A program made the translations under genes and the position numbers. The notes beneath the pieces are model-generated. The model ran no database searches. It was not told the DNA's origin and was given only the letters and a program-made list of their open reading frames with translations. Positions 1 to 9,347 of a DNA stretch of 64,000 bases are shown in pieces. Position 1 is the first letter of the stretch, and each line of letters starts with the position of its first letter. The DNA is from Lathyrus oleraceus (taxonomy: Eukaryota > Streptophyta > Magnoliopsida > Fabales > Fabaceae). The stretch covers positions 83,871,391 through 83,935,390 of the forward strand of contig NC_066580.1 in NCBI RefSeq assembly GCF_024323335.1. The letters run 5' to 3'.

Positions 1-110
1 TTTAGCTCTTGGTTCTCTTGCTCAAGATGATCCATCAATCTGGAAGAGTTGGCTCTGGTGTAGTATCGATGAGTCAGCTTGTCTTCAAAATAAATGAAGA
101 GCACAGAGTT
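1..110 (-). CDS. gag: Ogre-L gag, N-terminal start (partial)
   Basis: Only the first ~36 codons are inside the window. The frame reads a segment with the conserved FEDKLTHRYYTRAN motif, then a coiled-coil start (MDHLEQENQELK), matching the gag N-termini of Ogre-R (near 63500) and Ogre-A (near 37990). The first in-frame ATG is at position 35 on the minus strand, yet the conserved frame continues upstream of it and I see no ATG back to an acceptor-like CAG/GT at about 142/141. Translation may therefore start upstream or depend on splicing. Gag would form the intracellular particle. Partial because of the window edge, not known to be broken. Confidence 0.8.
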
Positions 111-335
111 AGACCACAAGACCAGAGGCTGAGAACAACACCTGCTTATGCAAATGATGCATGCAATGCTCGTGCATATGATTTGTTTTTATTTTCGAAG
201 GAACTTTTAGGGTATTATTTGCAAATTTTGAATATTAAGCATTTGATCGCATATGGAAAATATCTCATCAAATATATTTGAGAAAAAGAAGTACAACATT
301 GTTAATCATTACAAGAGAAAAGGAAAATAAACATC
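111..335 (-). other. Ogre-L spacer between ORF1 and gag
   Basis: An AT-rich stretch without coding potential. Equivalent spacers occur in Ogre-F (about 7900-8180), Ogre-A (37710-37935) and Ogre-R (63561-63764), with a shared GCATAAGCAG/GT block at the gag side. It could be a simple spacer or an intron; no clear donor was identified. Confidence 0.6.
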
Positions 336-1784
336 CTATGGATCCCTAGAAGCTCGGGATGCTGGAAGATAAGCTGCACGAAGCCTCTTCACTTCTCTCT
401 CATATGTTGCTTCCATGTCTGCTTTCTCTTTGGCGAGCCCGTCATACCTCCTTTTCTGGAACTTGGAAGACTGAGGAAGTAGAGAAGTCCAGGCATAATT
501 CAGATCATCAATCACCTGATGCTCGAGGAACTCGATCAGAGCATCCTTCTTTTTAAGTTGTTGAAGCAACTCTTCTCTTTCACGGATCCAAGCACGTGAA
601 AGGTCTTCGTCTCTCAACTCCTCTACGCCTTGGTTAGGGAGGGTTGAAGGCCCAGCCACAACCAAAGGTGTAGGTCTCGGATAATCATAAGGCATGAGAT
701 ACTCGGGTTCTCTCTTCCTTACCCAAGTAGTATACGGCTCCAAAGCTATGCAGTTCTTCGGACCCAACTCACTTCTACCCTTATTGTGAATCTTGCGCCA
801 AGCGCGGACCATCCTTGCTTTCAGGCCTTGGGGATCTTTAACATCCTGAAAGAACACAACTTCTAACAGAATGTTATTAGTTTTATCCTTTAGGGGGAAC
901 CCAAGCTGACGACGTGCTAAGATAGGGTTGTAGCTAATCCCACCACATGTACCAAGAAGAGGCACATTGAAGAATTCACCACAAGAGTCAATAATCTGCA
1001 CAGTGTCATATACACGATCATACCAAGAGATATCGTCATTAGTGAGAAACATGAGTCTCGTAGACCACCGTAGACATCCCTTGTTCTCCTTGAAAGAGAC
1101 CGTCTGAGGTAAGTGAGAAATAAACCACTTATACAACAGAGGCAAACAGCACACAATAGCGCCACCACCCTTTGCATTCCTCAGGTGCAAAGAGAAATAG
1201 GTATCACCCAACATAGTCGGAACGGGATTAAGAGCAGAGAAAATCCTAATAGCGTTCACATCCACAAATTTGTCGATGTTGGGGAACAATACCAATCCAT
1301 AGATGAGAAGCACAAATATGGCTTCAAAGGCATCCTCACTCATGGCCTTCCCATAAACGGTAGCTTGAGCGATGAGGAACTCAGAAGGAAGACCTTGAAT
1401 TCCACCTTTGGTAGTCATATGAGCTTTAACCAAGGATTCATCTATGTGCAACATGTCAGCTATCTCTTGAGAAGTAGGAATACTCTCCAAGCCACTGAAC
1501 GGCAACTGATCCAGAATAGGAATACCCACAAGATGAGCATACTCCTCAAGGGTAGGCAACAGCTGAAAGTCTGGAAAAGAGAAGCAGTGATACAGAGGAT
1601 CATAGAACTGTATCAAAGTACCCATCAACCCTTCGTCAACCTGAGTAGTCAGAAGAGGCAGAAGCTTCCCATAACGAGCTTTGAAACCCAAGGGATCTAA
1701 TACATAAGATGTCAGATTCCTTAACTCTTTCAGATCGGGCTGTCTAAAGCTGTACTTCTTTGTATGCCTTTTTTGTCTTTCCAT
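336..1784 (-). CDS. Ogre ORF1 protein, open reading frame intact
   Basis: A 482-codon frame without any stop, ending in TAG at 336-338. The frame stays open further upstream, but I place the start at the ATG at 1784 because Ogre-A has the homologous ATG at 36258 in the same surroundings (TTTTCAG then ATGGA). The protein has a basic N-terminus (MERQKRHTKK), then a long globular domain of about 330 residues conserved in Ogre-F and Ogre-A (motifs LPTLEEYAHLVGIPILDQLP, YGLVLFPNIDKFVDVNAIRI, LLGTCGGISYNPILARRQLG). The C-terminus is charged and probably coiled coil (from about residue 390, REREELLQQLKKKD onward). It resembles the domain annotated as DUF7745 in legume retroelement proteins, from memory. 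Its function is unknown; the upstream position is typical of Ogre. It is the only full-length Ogre frame here without a break. Confidence 0.88.
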   Translation of the reverse strand: MERQKRHTKKYSFRQPDLKELRNLTSYVLDPLGFKARYGKLLPLLTTQVDEGLMGTLIQFYDPLYHCFSFPDFQLLPTLEEYAHLVGIPILDQLPFSGLESIPTSQEIADMLHIDESLVKAHMTTKGGIQGLPSEFLIAQATVYGKAMSEDAFEAIFVLLIYGLVLFPNIDKFVDVNAIRIFSALNPVPTMLGDTYFSLHLRNAKGGGAIVCCLPLLYKWFISHLPQTVSFKENKGCLRWSTRLMFLTNDDISWYDRVYDTVQIIDSCGEFFNVPLLGTCGGISYNPILARRQLGFPLKDKTNNILLEVVFFQDVKDPQGLKARMVRAWRKIHNKGRSELGPKNCIALEPYTTWVRKREPEYLMPYDYPRPTPLVVAGPSTLPNQGVEELRDEDLSRAWIREREELLQQLKKKDALIEFLEHQVIDDLNYAWTSLLPQSSKFQKRRYDGLAKEKADMEATYEREVKRLRAAYLPASRASRDP

Positions 1785-2773
1785 ATCTGAAAATTTTGCA
1801 AATAAACCCCTTAAGTTCCTTGAAAATTTTCTTTTTATCTGATGATATAGATGCAGATGAATGCATGAATGCATGAACGCAACAATCACACTCAAGGATC
1901 AAGCAAAGCACACCAGACAAAGGTCATGGGGTAGCTCGTATTATCCTTAATATCAATCATCCATTTTGGTGGATTAGGGTTTACACCTTATCAACACCCA
2001 AGTTCCATTGATATTAACGATATACGAACGGTTCAACCATCCTTAATATCAATCATCCATTTTGGTGGATTATGGTTTACACCTTATCAACACCCAAGTT
2101 CCATTGATATTAAGGATGTCTGAACGGATCAACCATGAATCACGGGTTTGTTGTGAGTCACGAGCATGGAGTCTCGGTTAAGAACCACCCAAAGGGAGTG
2201 TACTAGGGTTTAAACCTGCCGAACATGTTCTATCAGAGGTACCCATAGTCATCATCCCATCTTTCGAATATTATCGGAGGAACGAATACTCGTATTCCAA
2301 AAATATTCTCAAGAGGGACTCTTATGAGTGTAGTATCGCGTAACAATCGCATCAAATCTGACATTTGAACGACTTCCGCACTACGTCCTAAAAATAGGCC
2401 AAGATGGGCTTGGTAAACTAAGGTCCCTGGCTTCTAAGGCACATATTGAAAGAATAATGCCTAACCACAAATGACTTGTGTGACATTATTAATCCAACAT
2501 GACCTCCACCAAGTGAATGGACTCGCAAGTCAACTTGCTAAGGAATAACTTCACACAAGTCGACGAGACTACGCCATTCTCCTATCATAGGGTGCACTCG
2601 AGTTCGGGTATAGAACTCATCTCACAGAGATCACCAAAGCAAGCAAGCAATTGATATATCAAGCAATTCAAGCATTACAATCAATACAGTAATCCCAAGT
2701 TGCACCAAAAATATGTCATAAACAAATATAACATAAGAAGTGTGAAAAGTAGGCAAACCCACCAGGAAGATGT
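1785..2773 (-). other. Ogre-L 5' leader (untranslated)
   Basis: The roughly 1 kb between PBS and ORF1 has no credible gene. It is homologous to the Ogre-A leader (35372-36257), including a shared tract about a conserved AT-rich hairpin. In Ogre-L that hairpin region is tandemly duplicated (1945-2136). In retroelements this interval normally carries RNA packaging and structure signals, which is inference here. Confidence 0.75.
1945..2136 (-). repeat. 96-bp tandem duplication carrying an inverted repeat (leader hairpin)
   Basis: Two head-to-tail units, 1945-2040 and 2041-2136, with few differences. Each contains arms CCTTAATATCAAT and ATTGATATTAAGG; in unit 2 they are perfectly complementary (2041-2053 with 2103-2115), and in unit 1 one base is mismatched (1945-1957 with 2007-2019). 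Between the arms lies a second small inverted repeat, ATCCA-CCAAAA-TGGAT. Ogre-A has a single unit at 36043-36119. Confidence 0.9.
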
Positions 2774-2791
2774 TCCCCAACAGAGTCGCCA
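2774..2791 (-). other. Primer binding site, tRNA-Arg type (Ogre-L)
   Basis: On the minus strand the site reads TGGCGACTCTGTTGGGGA and lies six bases after the LTR end. It matches the Ogre-A site except for one base. A TGGCGACTC start is the tRNA-Arg-type primer site known for Ogre elements; here reverse transcription of the minus strand would begin. Confidence 0.9.
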
Positions 2792-3828
2792 CTTTTCTGT
2801 AGCGGTGTATTCGTCACCATCGGAAATATTAATTAGATCCGAGGTAAATCATACAAGATAGAGTCGCCACCGCACTTCTATTTATCCAAAGGAATGGCTA
2901 GAAAGCGAACAAAAGCCTAAGAAGTTTTGCAAAGAAAACTAATAAAAGGTCAGAGATCTGGGTAAGGGGGTAATTATGTTGTGGGAAGGTGTTAGGCACC
3001 TACAACATCCTAGGTACTCCTAGGGAACCTCTTTTCACAACTGTTCTATCAGGTTATTTGTCTATGAAATATTTTTGTGCAAACATTGATTGAAGAGATG
3101 AGAGAAGAATGTACAAATTAGATATTTTTGTGTTTGAATGGATGAACCCATTGCCTACGTACCTTTTCATGAAAGATAAGGATCAAAACGCCGTAGTTCG
3201 GCTAAAAGATTTCCAAAAAAAGTGAGTGGATTGATTTTAAACAAAAGCCCTAAGGTCTTTCATTATCAAAGGGAGAACACTCGACCTGAGTCAACAATCC
3301 ACCATGTGAGAATAGCTTTGACATACTAGAGGGGTTAACCCTGTTATCAGTATGGAAGACTTACGATTCGATCACTAAGGATGAGGTGAGATTTACATCA
3401 ACCGCTAAGATAATTCAGATCTATGGCTAATGCATGAAAACTTGATTAAGAAGTGGACAAGGGCCACAAAAGCAATTGAGTGAGTGAAATTAACCAATGA
3501 GAAGTATTCACAAAAACAAGTCAAAGTTGACATTAGAGTTCATTTACAAGATGAGTGTTTATGAAAGTGAAGTTTGAAAATCAAAGGCTTAAGGCCTAGG
3601 TTTCTAGTTTTGAAAACAGGTGAAAATGTTTGCACAAAAGTTTTCTGGTTTGGGTTAAAATGCAAGTGGAGGTTGTAAGGAAACAAAAGGTGGGGATGAG
3701 GAGCAAAAATTCATTAGGAGTTCCTCTCTTGAGATCATATGTAGCTGATCCAAGTAAGTACCATCCTTTGGAATAGGCAACAAAAAGCAATAAGCAAATA
3801 AGCAAGTTCACAGGAGCAACAAAACTGG

Positions 3829-4146
3829 AAATGGTGTGCCAATAAATGGTCTTACATCCAACTCCGAAAACAAATGGGAAACGGAGTGCCAATAAATGGT
3901 CTTACGTCCAACTCCACAAAGCAATATGGGAAACAGATAACCAATCAATGGTCTTACATCTAACTCCACAGAACAAAACAGATAGGAAACAGATAGCCAA
4001 TCAATGGTCTTACACCTGACTCCACAAAACAAAAAAGGAAAGGAAATGGAGTGCCAATCAATGGTCTTATATCCAGCTCTCCAAAAGGAACAAGAAACAG
4101 ATAGCCAATCAATGGTCTTACATCTGACTCCTCAAAAGAAAACACA
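3829..4146 (-). repeat. Minisatellite inside Ogre-L LTR, about 6 units of 50-57 bp
   Basis: Six imperfect units share the core GCCAATCAATGGTCTTACA followed by a pyrimidine-rich CTCC and an A-rich tail. A related but separately diverged array (core CCAATCAATGGACTTA) sits at the same place in the Ogre-R LTR, 48359-48612. Confidence 0.9.
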
Positions 4147-6737
4147 TAACAAATGCAAAACAAACATATGAATGATGCACAAATAAGAAAACAAGCAATC
4201 AGTTATCACACGCTATACACAACCAAGAGGCTCATACAAGGCTGGGCTTTAGTCAAGGGGTCATATCAACCTCGACAAACAAGCCGATACTGTTATGGGT
4301 AGTGAGGCTCTTAACCACTGACATTGACCGTCAGGGTGAGCAGATGAAATGGGAGATGAGGGTTACACCTCATAGCTCTTAACCCTGGCCGGGGTGAGCT
4401 TGAATCAAAGAAGGTGTGGGAGTCCAGAATGAGGAACTCTATTCCACATGACTGACTCTATATACAATGATTTTTGGTGTTTATTCAAATGCATCAGCAC
4501 GTAGTACGAGCAATATGAAAGACTCAACTGAATAGTAGGGGATCGATTGCAAATCCCTTCTATCTGCCAATTGCCTCTTCACTTAGGAGGACTTGAAGTA
4601 CATGGCACAAATATAAACAATCACAGATATTGCCTCTTAAGGAGGACTTCAGCCAAATGCCTGCCAAACAGAAACGATAGGGCTTCCAGACTACATGGAG
4701 TTAGAGAAATTACCCAAGTGGTATGCCAACCACAAGCAAACCAAAGCTCAAATGATGAGCTAAAGCGGCTAAAGTACCTGTACAAAAGGCTAGTCAATTA
4801 GTAACCCAGACAGATAAACAGAAAACAGACAAAACCAATCAACAATGTTACACCAAGCAAAGTACAAAGTGTAAGCAACTCAAATTGTTTCATCATTCAA
4901 ATGACCTACAAAACAGCAAGGTTAGTTAATCAAGGTAACTTGCATCTCAAGTAATGAGATCACGTCAATCATTAGAGCTAATTGCTTGAACCTGAAAGGC
5001 AAAGCTCAAATTGTGAGTACAAACCCCTAGGGAAAAGCCTAGGGTCAAAGGCAAAGCAAAAAGTCAAAACAGCAACCAATATTCAACATAAATCTCATTT
5101 AAACAAGTAAGAACATGTCCTAAAAAGGACCAAGTCTAAAGCATTAAGCAAAGTCATCACATGAGCAAGCTATGGCAAAGACAATTTCAAAGCACACAAT
5201 TGGTCATCAAGAATGAAAATTCCATATTAAAACAGAAATGAATCAAACAATCTTGGAATTTTTTATGTGCACACAACATGTCAAACACAATCCTCATGCC
5301 AAAAATTAGAATCGACAGAGCTCAATTGACCTAGAAATAAAAATGCACAAGTATGACATCAAATTGTGTGACACACATTGTCACACCATACAATCATGTG
5401 TCTAAAACAGAGATGAAAAATGATAAAAATGCACAACCAAGCCTCAAAAATCATGCAACATTTTGGGAATCATCATACCAAATTTCAAATTAATTGGCCA
5501 ATGTATGAGCATTTCACAATAGAATGAATGAAGCATGTCACATTTGCATATATGTTCAAAGGATCAATCACATTTAAAATTCCAAAAATGATAAAATCAG
5601 AAAATCACATCATAAAATAATAGACACTTCAAGGAATATGTGAGAAAAAATTTGGAATTATTTGGAATCATTTTCAATTTATTATGATTTTTTGAAGTTG
5701 GAAGAAAATAATGAAATAAAATGGAGAAAACACATGATAAAATGGAGGGAAAGGATAAATGGTTTGAGTAATTTGAAAAACGCTGGAGGCTGGAATCGAA
5801 CCGTGTGTGAAAAAAATTGGAAATGCGCTGAAGAAACAAATGTACAAAACCACACAGCCAGGAATCGAACCGTGTGTAGCGTTCACAAGGATCAAAACAC
5901 AACGTTTAAATAAATGATGTGGCGCCACAGTCAGCACAGTCAAACGCCATGCGAGTGAGTCAAAGGAATACAGACCAATGGTTTGGACATGTAGGCGTAG
6001 GCGTGGCAGCATGTGTGGACAAAAACCCTAGCCAGCTCAATCTATTACAGACGGGGGTGCATGCGGTGGTTTCCACCGTCTTCTTCGTGAAGACGGTGGC
6101 GCTACAGTAGCCACGCTCAATTTTTTTTCCAGAACAAGGCAATATATACATGGTTCGAAAGCTTATCACATGAGGAACACGGATCGAGTAATAATCTAGC
6201 CTAAAACTCAATGAATAAAGAGAATCGAACCAAAACATTTTTGCACATAAACTTTCAACTCAGCATAACTCAGTCAATTCTCAACCATTTTTCATGAATT
6301 TTATATCAGCGTGCTCAACATTCAAAGCTCTACAAGTCTATGCACATAAAAAGGAGAATTAAAAGGTTCGAATTTCACACCTCTTGAAGAGCAGAACAAT
6401 GAAATAGTGGATTTGAGGCCTTGCAAGTGTGTAGATCCAATCCTGAGATGATATTATGAAGCTTTGTGCGTGAATTGAAGCTTGGAATGGCTTGGATCTA
6501 GCTCAGATTTCAACTTCCATCTTCATGTTTGTTGAGCTTGCACAGCTTGATTCTGGCTCGAATTCTTCAATCAAGAGCTTGATCTGCACTCAATGATGAT
6601 CAGAGAACAAGAATATCCAATAAAATCCAGATGCTATGTGGAAAAATTTCAAGTTTCAATTGAGAGAAAAATTTGGAGGGAAGAGAAATTTTGGATCTAG
6701 AATGTTCAAAAAACTGTGAAATTCTGTTATGATTTGG

Positions 6738-6745
6738 TTTATATA
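6738..6745 (-). promoter_or_regulatory. TATA box of Ogre-L LTR
   Basis: Reads TATATAAA on the minus strand, about 1.1 kb into the LTR. The Ogre-R (51133-51141) and Ogre-B (44644-44651) LTRs have TATA motifs at comparable depth, which supports it as the element promoter. Confidence 0.65.
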
Positions 6746-7876
6746 TGGTCTCTTAATCACATCCAAATCAGAAATAAGCATGAGTTAATTATGATTAGTG
6801 AAAATGAGGTGCATGACCAAAATTGGAAAATGTGAGGTGCCATGCAAATTGGACGTGAACAGTGCTGTATGGATGCTCAAATTCATTCAAAATCATCTCA
6901 TGCACATGTTGGCAATGGTATTTTGTTCATATGATGCACCAATTTTGAATTTCCAAATTTCCCTCCAAAATGAGCATGAATGAGCAAATGGTCATGTGAT
7001 GAAATTTCATGCAATGTAATAATAGATTTGGAAATTATAGGTCATGAGAAACATAATGCAAAAAGAGGCACTCATTTTGGAGCTTTGGATCAAAAGTTAT
7101 GGCTTGTTGAAGTTCCATACACACTTGGCAATCATTTGATCATAACTCCTCAACCATTCATCATATGCTCATGATCTTGGACTTTTTGGAAATGGGAGAG
7201 AAAGATCTTCAACTTGCACGTTGGACAAAAATTCATTTGAAGCTTCTTTGATGTTAGAAAGTTGAGTTGAATTTGGTCCAAAAACTTGCCATTTTTGAAA
7301 ACTTGAAATTATAGGTCACTTTCCATTTTGGGAAACTTTTGACTTGACTTCAAATTCTTCAACAAAGATGTTTGACATGATGAATAAGCCTTGTTTGAAC
7401 ATGAATGAGATGAAGAAATTCAATTCCCACACTCAAAGCCTTCAGTTGACTTTCAGTTGACTTGCATTGGTCCTTAGATGACCTGAAACTGCCTGATGAA
7501 CTTGAGCTTCAACCACTTGGGGAATTTGCTCTAAAATGAACCTCTAGCTCAAATAAGCTCAAGATAATGACATGTGGTCCTCATACCAAGAAAATACCAT
7601 CTGCTCTTGTACAGAGGAAAACCTTGAATTGCTTGGCTTGATGACTGCTTAGACTGCAAAATAAATGTTAGATGACATATTTTTGGTGCTTTTGGTTAGT
7701 GATTAAACAAGAAAAGCAATGATATACAATGCAAGCAAAGCTTGGTGATCAAGAACCACTCTCAAAAAGATCCCACCCACAGGGAAGGAAGGCAAGATGC
7801 TCAAAGATCCTTGAGGCTATGTAATGATATGATATGATGCCATGAGGGTTCTTAGGGACAAAATTGGGGTCTTACA

Positions 7877-9296
7877 TGCGCGAGTGTTGTATCGGTGTGT
7901 CAGCTTGGCTGAGGCACAAAAGAATAACTGATAAGACATATAGCGGAAGAAAACCTGTTATGCAAATGATGCATGAAATGCAATGCTTGTTTGTTTTTAT
8001 TTTCAAGGAACATACTATTTTATTTGAAAATATATATAATAACAATAGTAACAATTTGATTGACCATAAAAATCTCTTTTATTCATAAGAATTTGGAAGG
8101 ATTACACTGAGTATAATTTACAGAAACCAAAATACAAATATAAGAGAAAAAGAAACTAATCATCCTAAGGATCCCCTAACACAAGTGTCAGATGATCTGG
8201 TTGCAGGCGTGTACTTCCTTCGAATGTGTTGGATCTCAGACTAAAAAAAGTCTTCATCTGAGCCTTCTCAAGGACAAGCTGGTCAACAATCTTCTTCCAA
8301 GCACCGGGAGGGTGAGGCATATTAGAGGAAGATGTACCCTCTGGTTCACTCTATCTCTTTATTGCCCGGTCTTCACGAAGTTCAATAAGCGTGTCTTTAT
8401 CCTTTGACTCAAGCCGCAACTACTCATGTTTTCGCCTCAAGGCATGGAACTACTCTTCCCACATATCCTTCTCTTGCTTCATCTTGGCGAGTGCGTCTTC
8501 CAACTCCTCTACATCTTGGTTAGGGAGAGTTAATGGCTCAACCACAATTATAGACATAGGTCTTTCACAGACATATGACATCTTCAATTCTAAATCTCTC
8601 TTCTTCACCGAAGTAGTGGAAGCTTCCAAAGCTACACAGTTGCGCGGACCAAGATCGAATCTTCCTTTCCTATGCACATTATGCCAAGCATGTATCATCT
8701 TCTGCTTCAAATGTTAGGGATCTTTACCCTCTTGATAGAAAAGACCTTCTAACTAAGTGTTATTAGGTTTGTCTCTCAAGGGGAACCCAAGTTGACGATG
8801 AGCCAAAGAAGGGTTGTAGTTTATTCCTCCTTGTGTACTAATGAGGGGCACATTAGAGAATTCACCACAAATGTCAAGAATATCCAAGCTAATCAATATA
8901 GAGTCATACCAAACTATATCATCATTAGTGAGAGACATAAAAGTCTGAGACCACCGTAGACATTGTTTGTTCTCCATAAAAGCAAGCGTCTGAGGCAAGT
9001 GCGAAATAAATCACTTGTACAAAAGAGGAACACATCACATAATAGTTCCACCACCTTTAGAATTCCTCAAATGCAAAGATAAGTACATATCACCTGACAG
9101 AGTAGGCATAGGATTCCCAATCAAGAAGATTCTAATAGCATTAACATCAACAAAACCGTCAATGTTAGGGAACAAAGCTAAACCATAGATGAGCAACACA
9201 AAGATGGCTTCAAAAGAGTCCACACTACCGGCTTGAGCAAAAGCAGTAGCTTTCCCAATAAGGAACTCAGAAGTCAACCCAAAGATTCCTCCTTTC
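7877..9296 (-). mobile_element. Ogre-F: old, diverged Ogre fragment
   Basis: The segment matches the gag-ORF1 spacer and ORF1 of the other Ogre copies but is clearly more diverged. The left edge is the Ogre-L LTR; the right edge, inside a codon region corresponding to KGGI-GL, meets the terminus of the Sire-H LTR. It is therefore the older layer into which both later elements came. The remainder of this Ogre is not seen in the window. Confidence 0.85.
8185..9296 (-). pseudogene. Ogre-F ORF1 remnant
   Basis: Three separated pieces of the ORF1 protein can be read on the minus strand: 9277-9035 (SEFLIGKATAF, YGLALFPNIDGFVDVNAIRI), 8998-8753 (MPQTLAFMENKQCLRWS, GGINYNPSLAHRQLGFPLRD) and 8710-8450 (RKGRFDLGPRNCVALEA, ending in a charged segment). 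Stops separate the pieces, and the N-terminal part before KGGI is missing because the Sire-H LTR begins there. Similarity to the Ogre-L ORF1 is high enough to be certain of the family, but many residues differ. No function remains likely. Confidence 0.88.
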
Positions 9297-9347
9297 TAAA
9301 GGTAGAGAAAAATAAGAAAGGGGGGTTTGAATAATTTTAGAGAGAAT
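9297..9347 (-). repeat. Sire-H 3' LTR, terminal 51 bp (left of Sire-1)
   Basis: Continues the LTR after removal of Sire-1 and one AGAAT copy: it ends in the target site 9343-9347, and the same AGAAT recurs at 17530-17534. The outer end reads TA on the plus strand where TG is expected, consistent with one transition in the terminal dinucleotide, so the exact end could be off by a few bases. Confidence 0.72.
9343..9347. repeat. Target-site duplication AGAAT, left copy (Sire-1)
   Basis: AGAAT directly abuts the Sire-1 LTR here and again at 17530-17534 on the other side, a perfect 5-bp duplication as made by copia integrases. Confidence 0.95.

Larger units (their letters stand above)
1..7876 (-). 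mobile_element. Ogre-L: 5' part of an Ogre-type Ty3/gypsy retrotransposon
   Basis: Minus-strand element, read from high to low coordinates: 5' LTR (7876-2798), tRNA-Arg-type PBS, about 1 kb leader, ORF1, AT-rich spacer, then the beginning of gag, which leaves the window at base 1. The order LTR-PBS-ORF1-gag, the 5 kb LTR and the extra ORF before gag are the hallmarks of Ogre elements of the Tat lineage. The LTR edge at 7876 cuts into an older Ogre fragment (7877-9296), so Ogre-L inserted there; the five bases next to the LTR, 7877-7881 (TGCGC), are the expected target-site copy, but the partner lies outside the window. Protease, RT and integrase would lie to the left and cannot be judged. Confidence 0.93.
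2798..7876 (-). repeat. Ogre-L 5' LTR (5079 bp)
   Basis: On the minus strand the LTR begins TGTAAGACCCC (right end, 7876) and ends CCGCTACA (left end, 2798), the same termini as the Ogre-R LTR (52271 and 47348) and the start of the Ogre-B LTR (43127). It holds the promoter (TATA box near 6738) and a minisatellite at 3829-4146. Short open frames inside it are not conserved between LTR copies in a way that suggests protein. Confidence 0.93.

Noticed and set aside
1113..1700. 195-codon frame opposite to ORF1
   Set aside because: Mirror frame of a real, conserved ORF1 on the other strand; protein-level conservation between copies is on the minus strand.
3829..4146. Regular repeats reminiscent of a CRISPR array
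   Set aside because: Units are adjacent and imperfect with no unique spacers, and sit inside a plant retrotransposon LTR.
5597..6238. Several overlapping short frames on both strands, some looking hydrophobic
   Set aside because: All lie in the Ogre-L LTR, overlap each other on opposite strands and are not preserved in the Ogre-R LTR.
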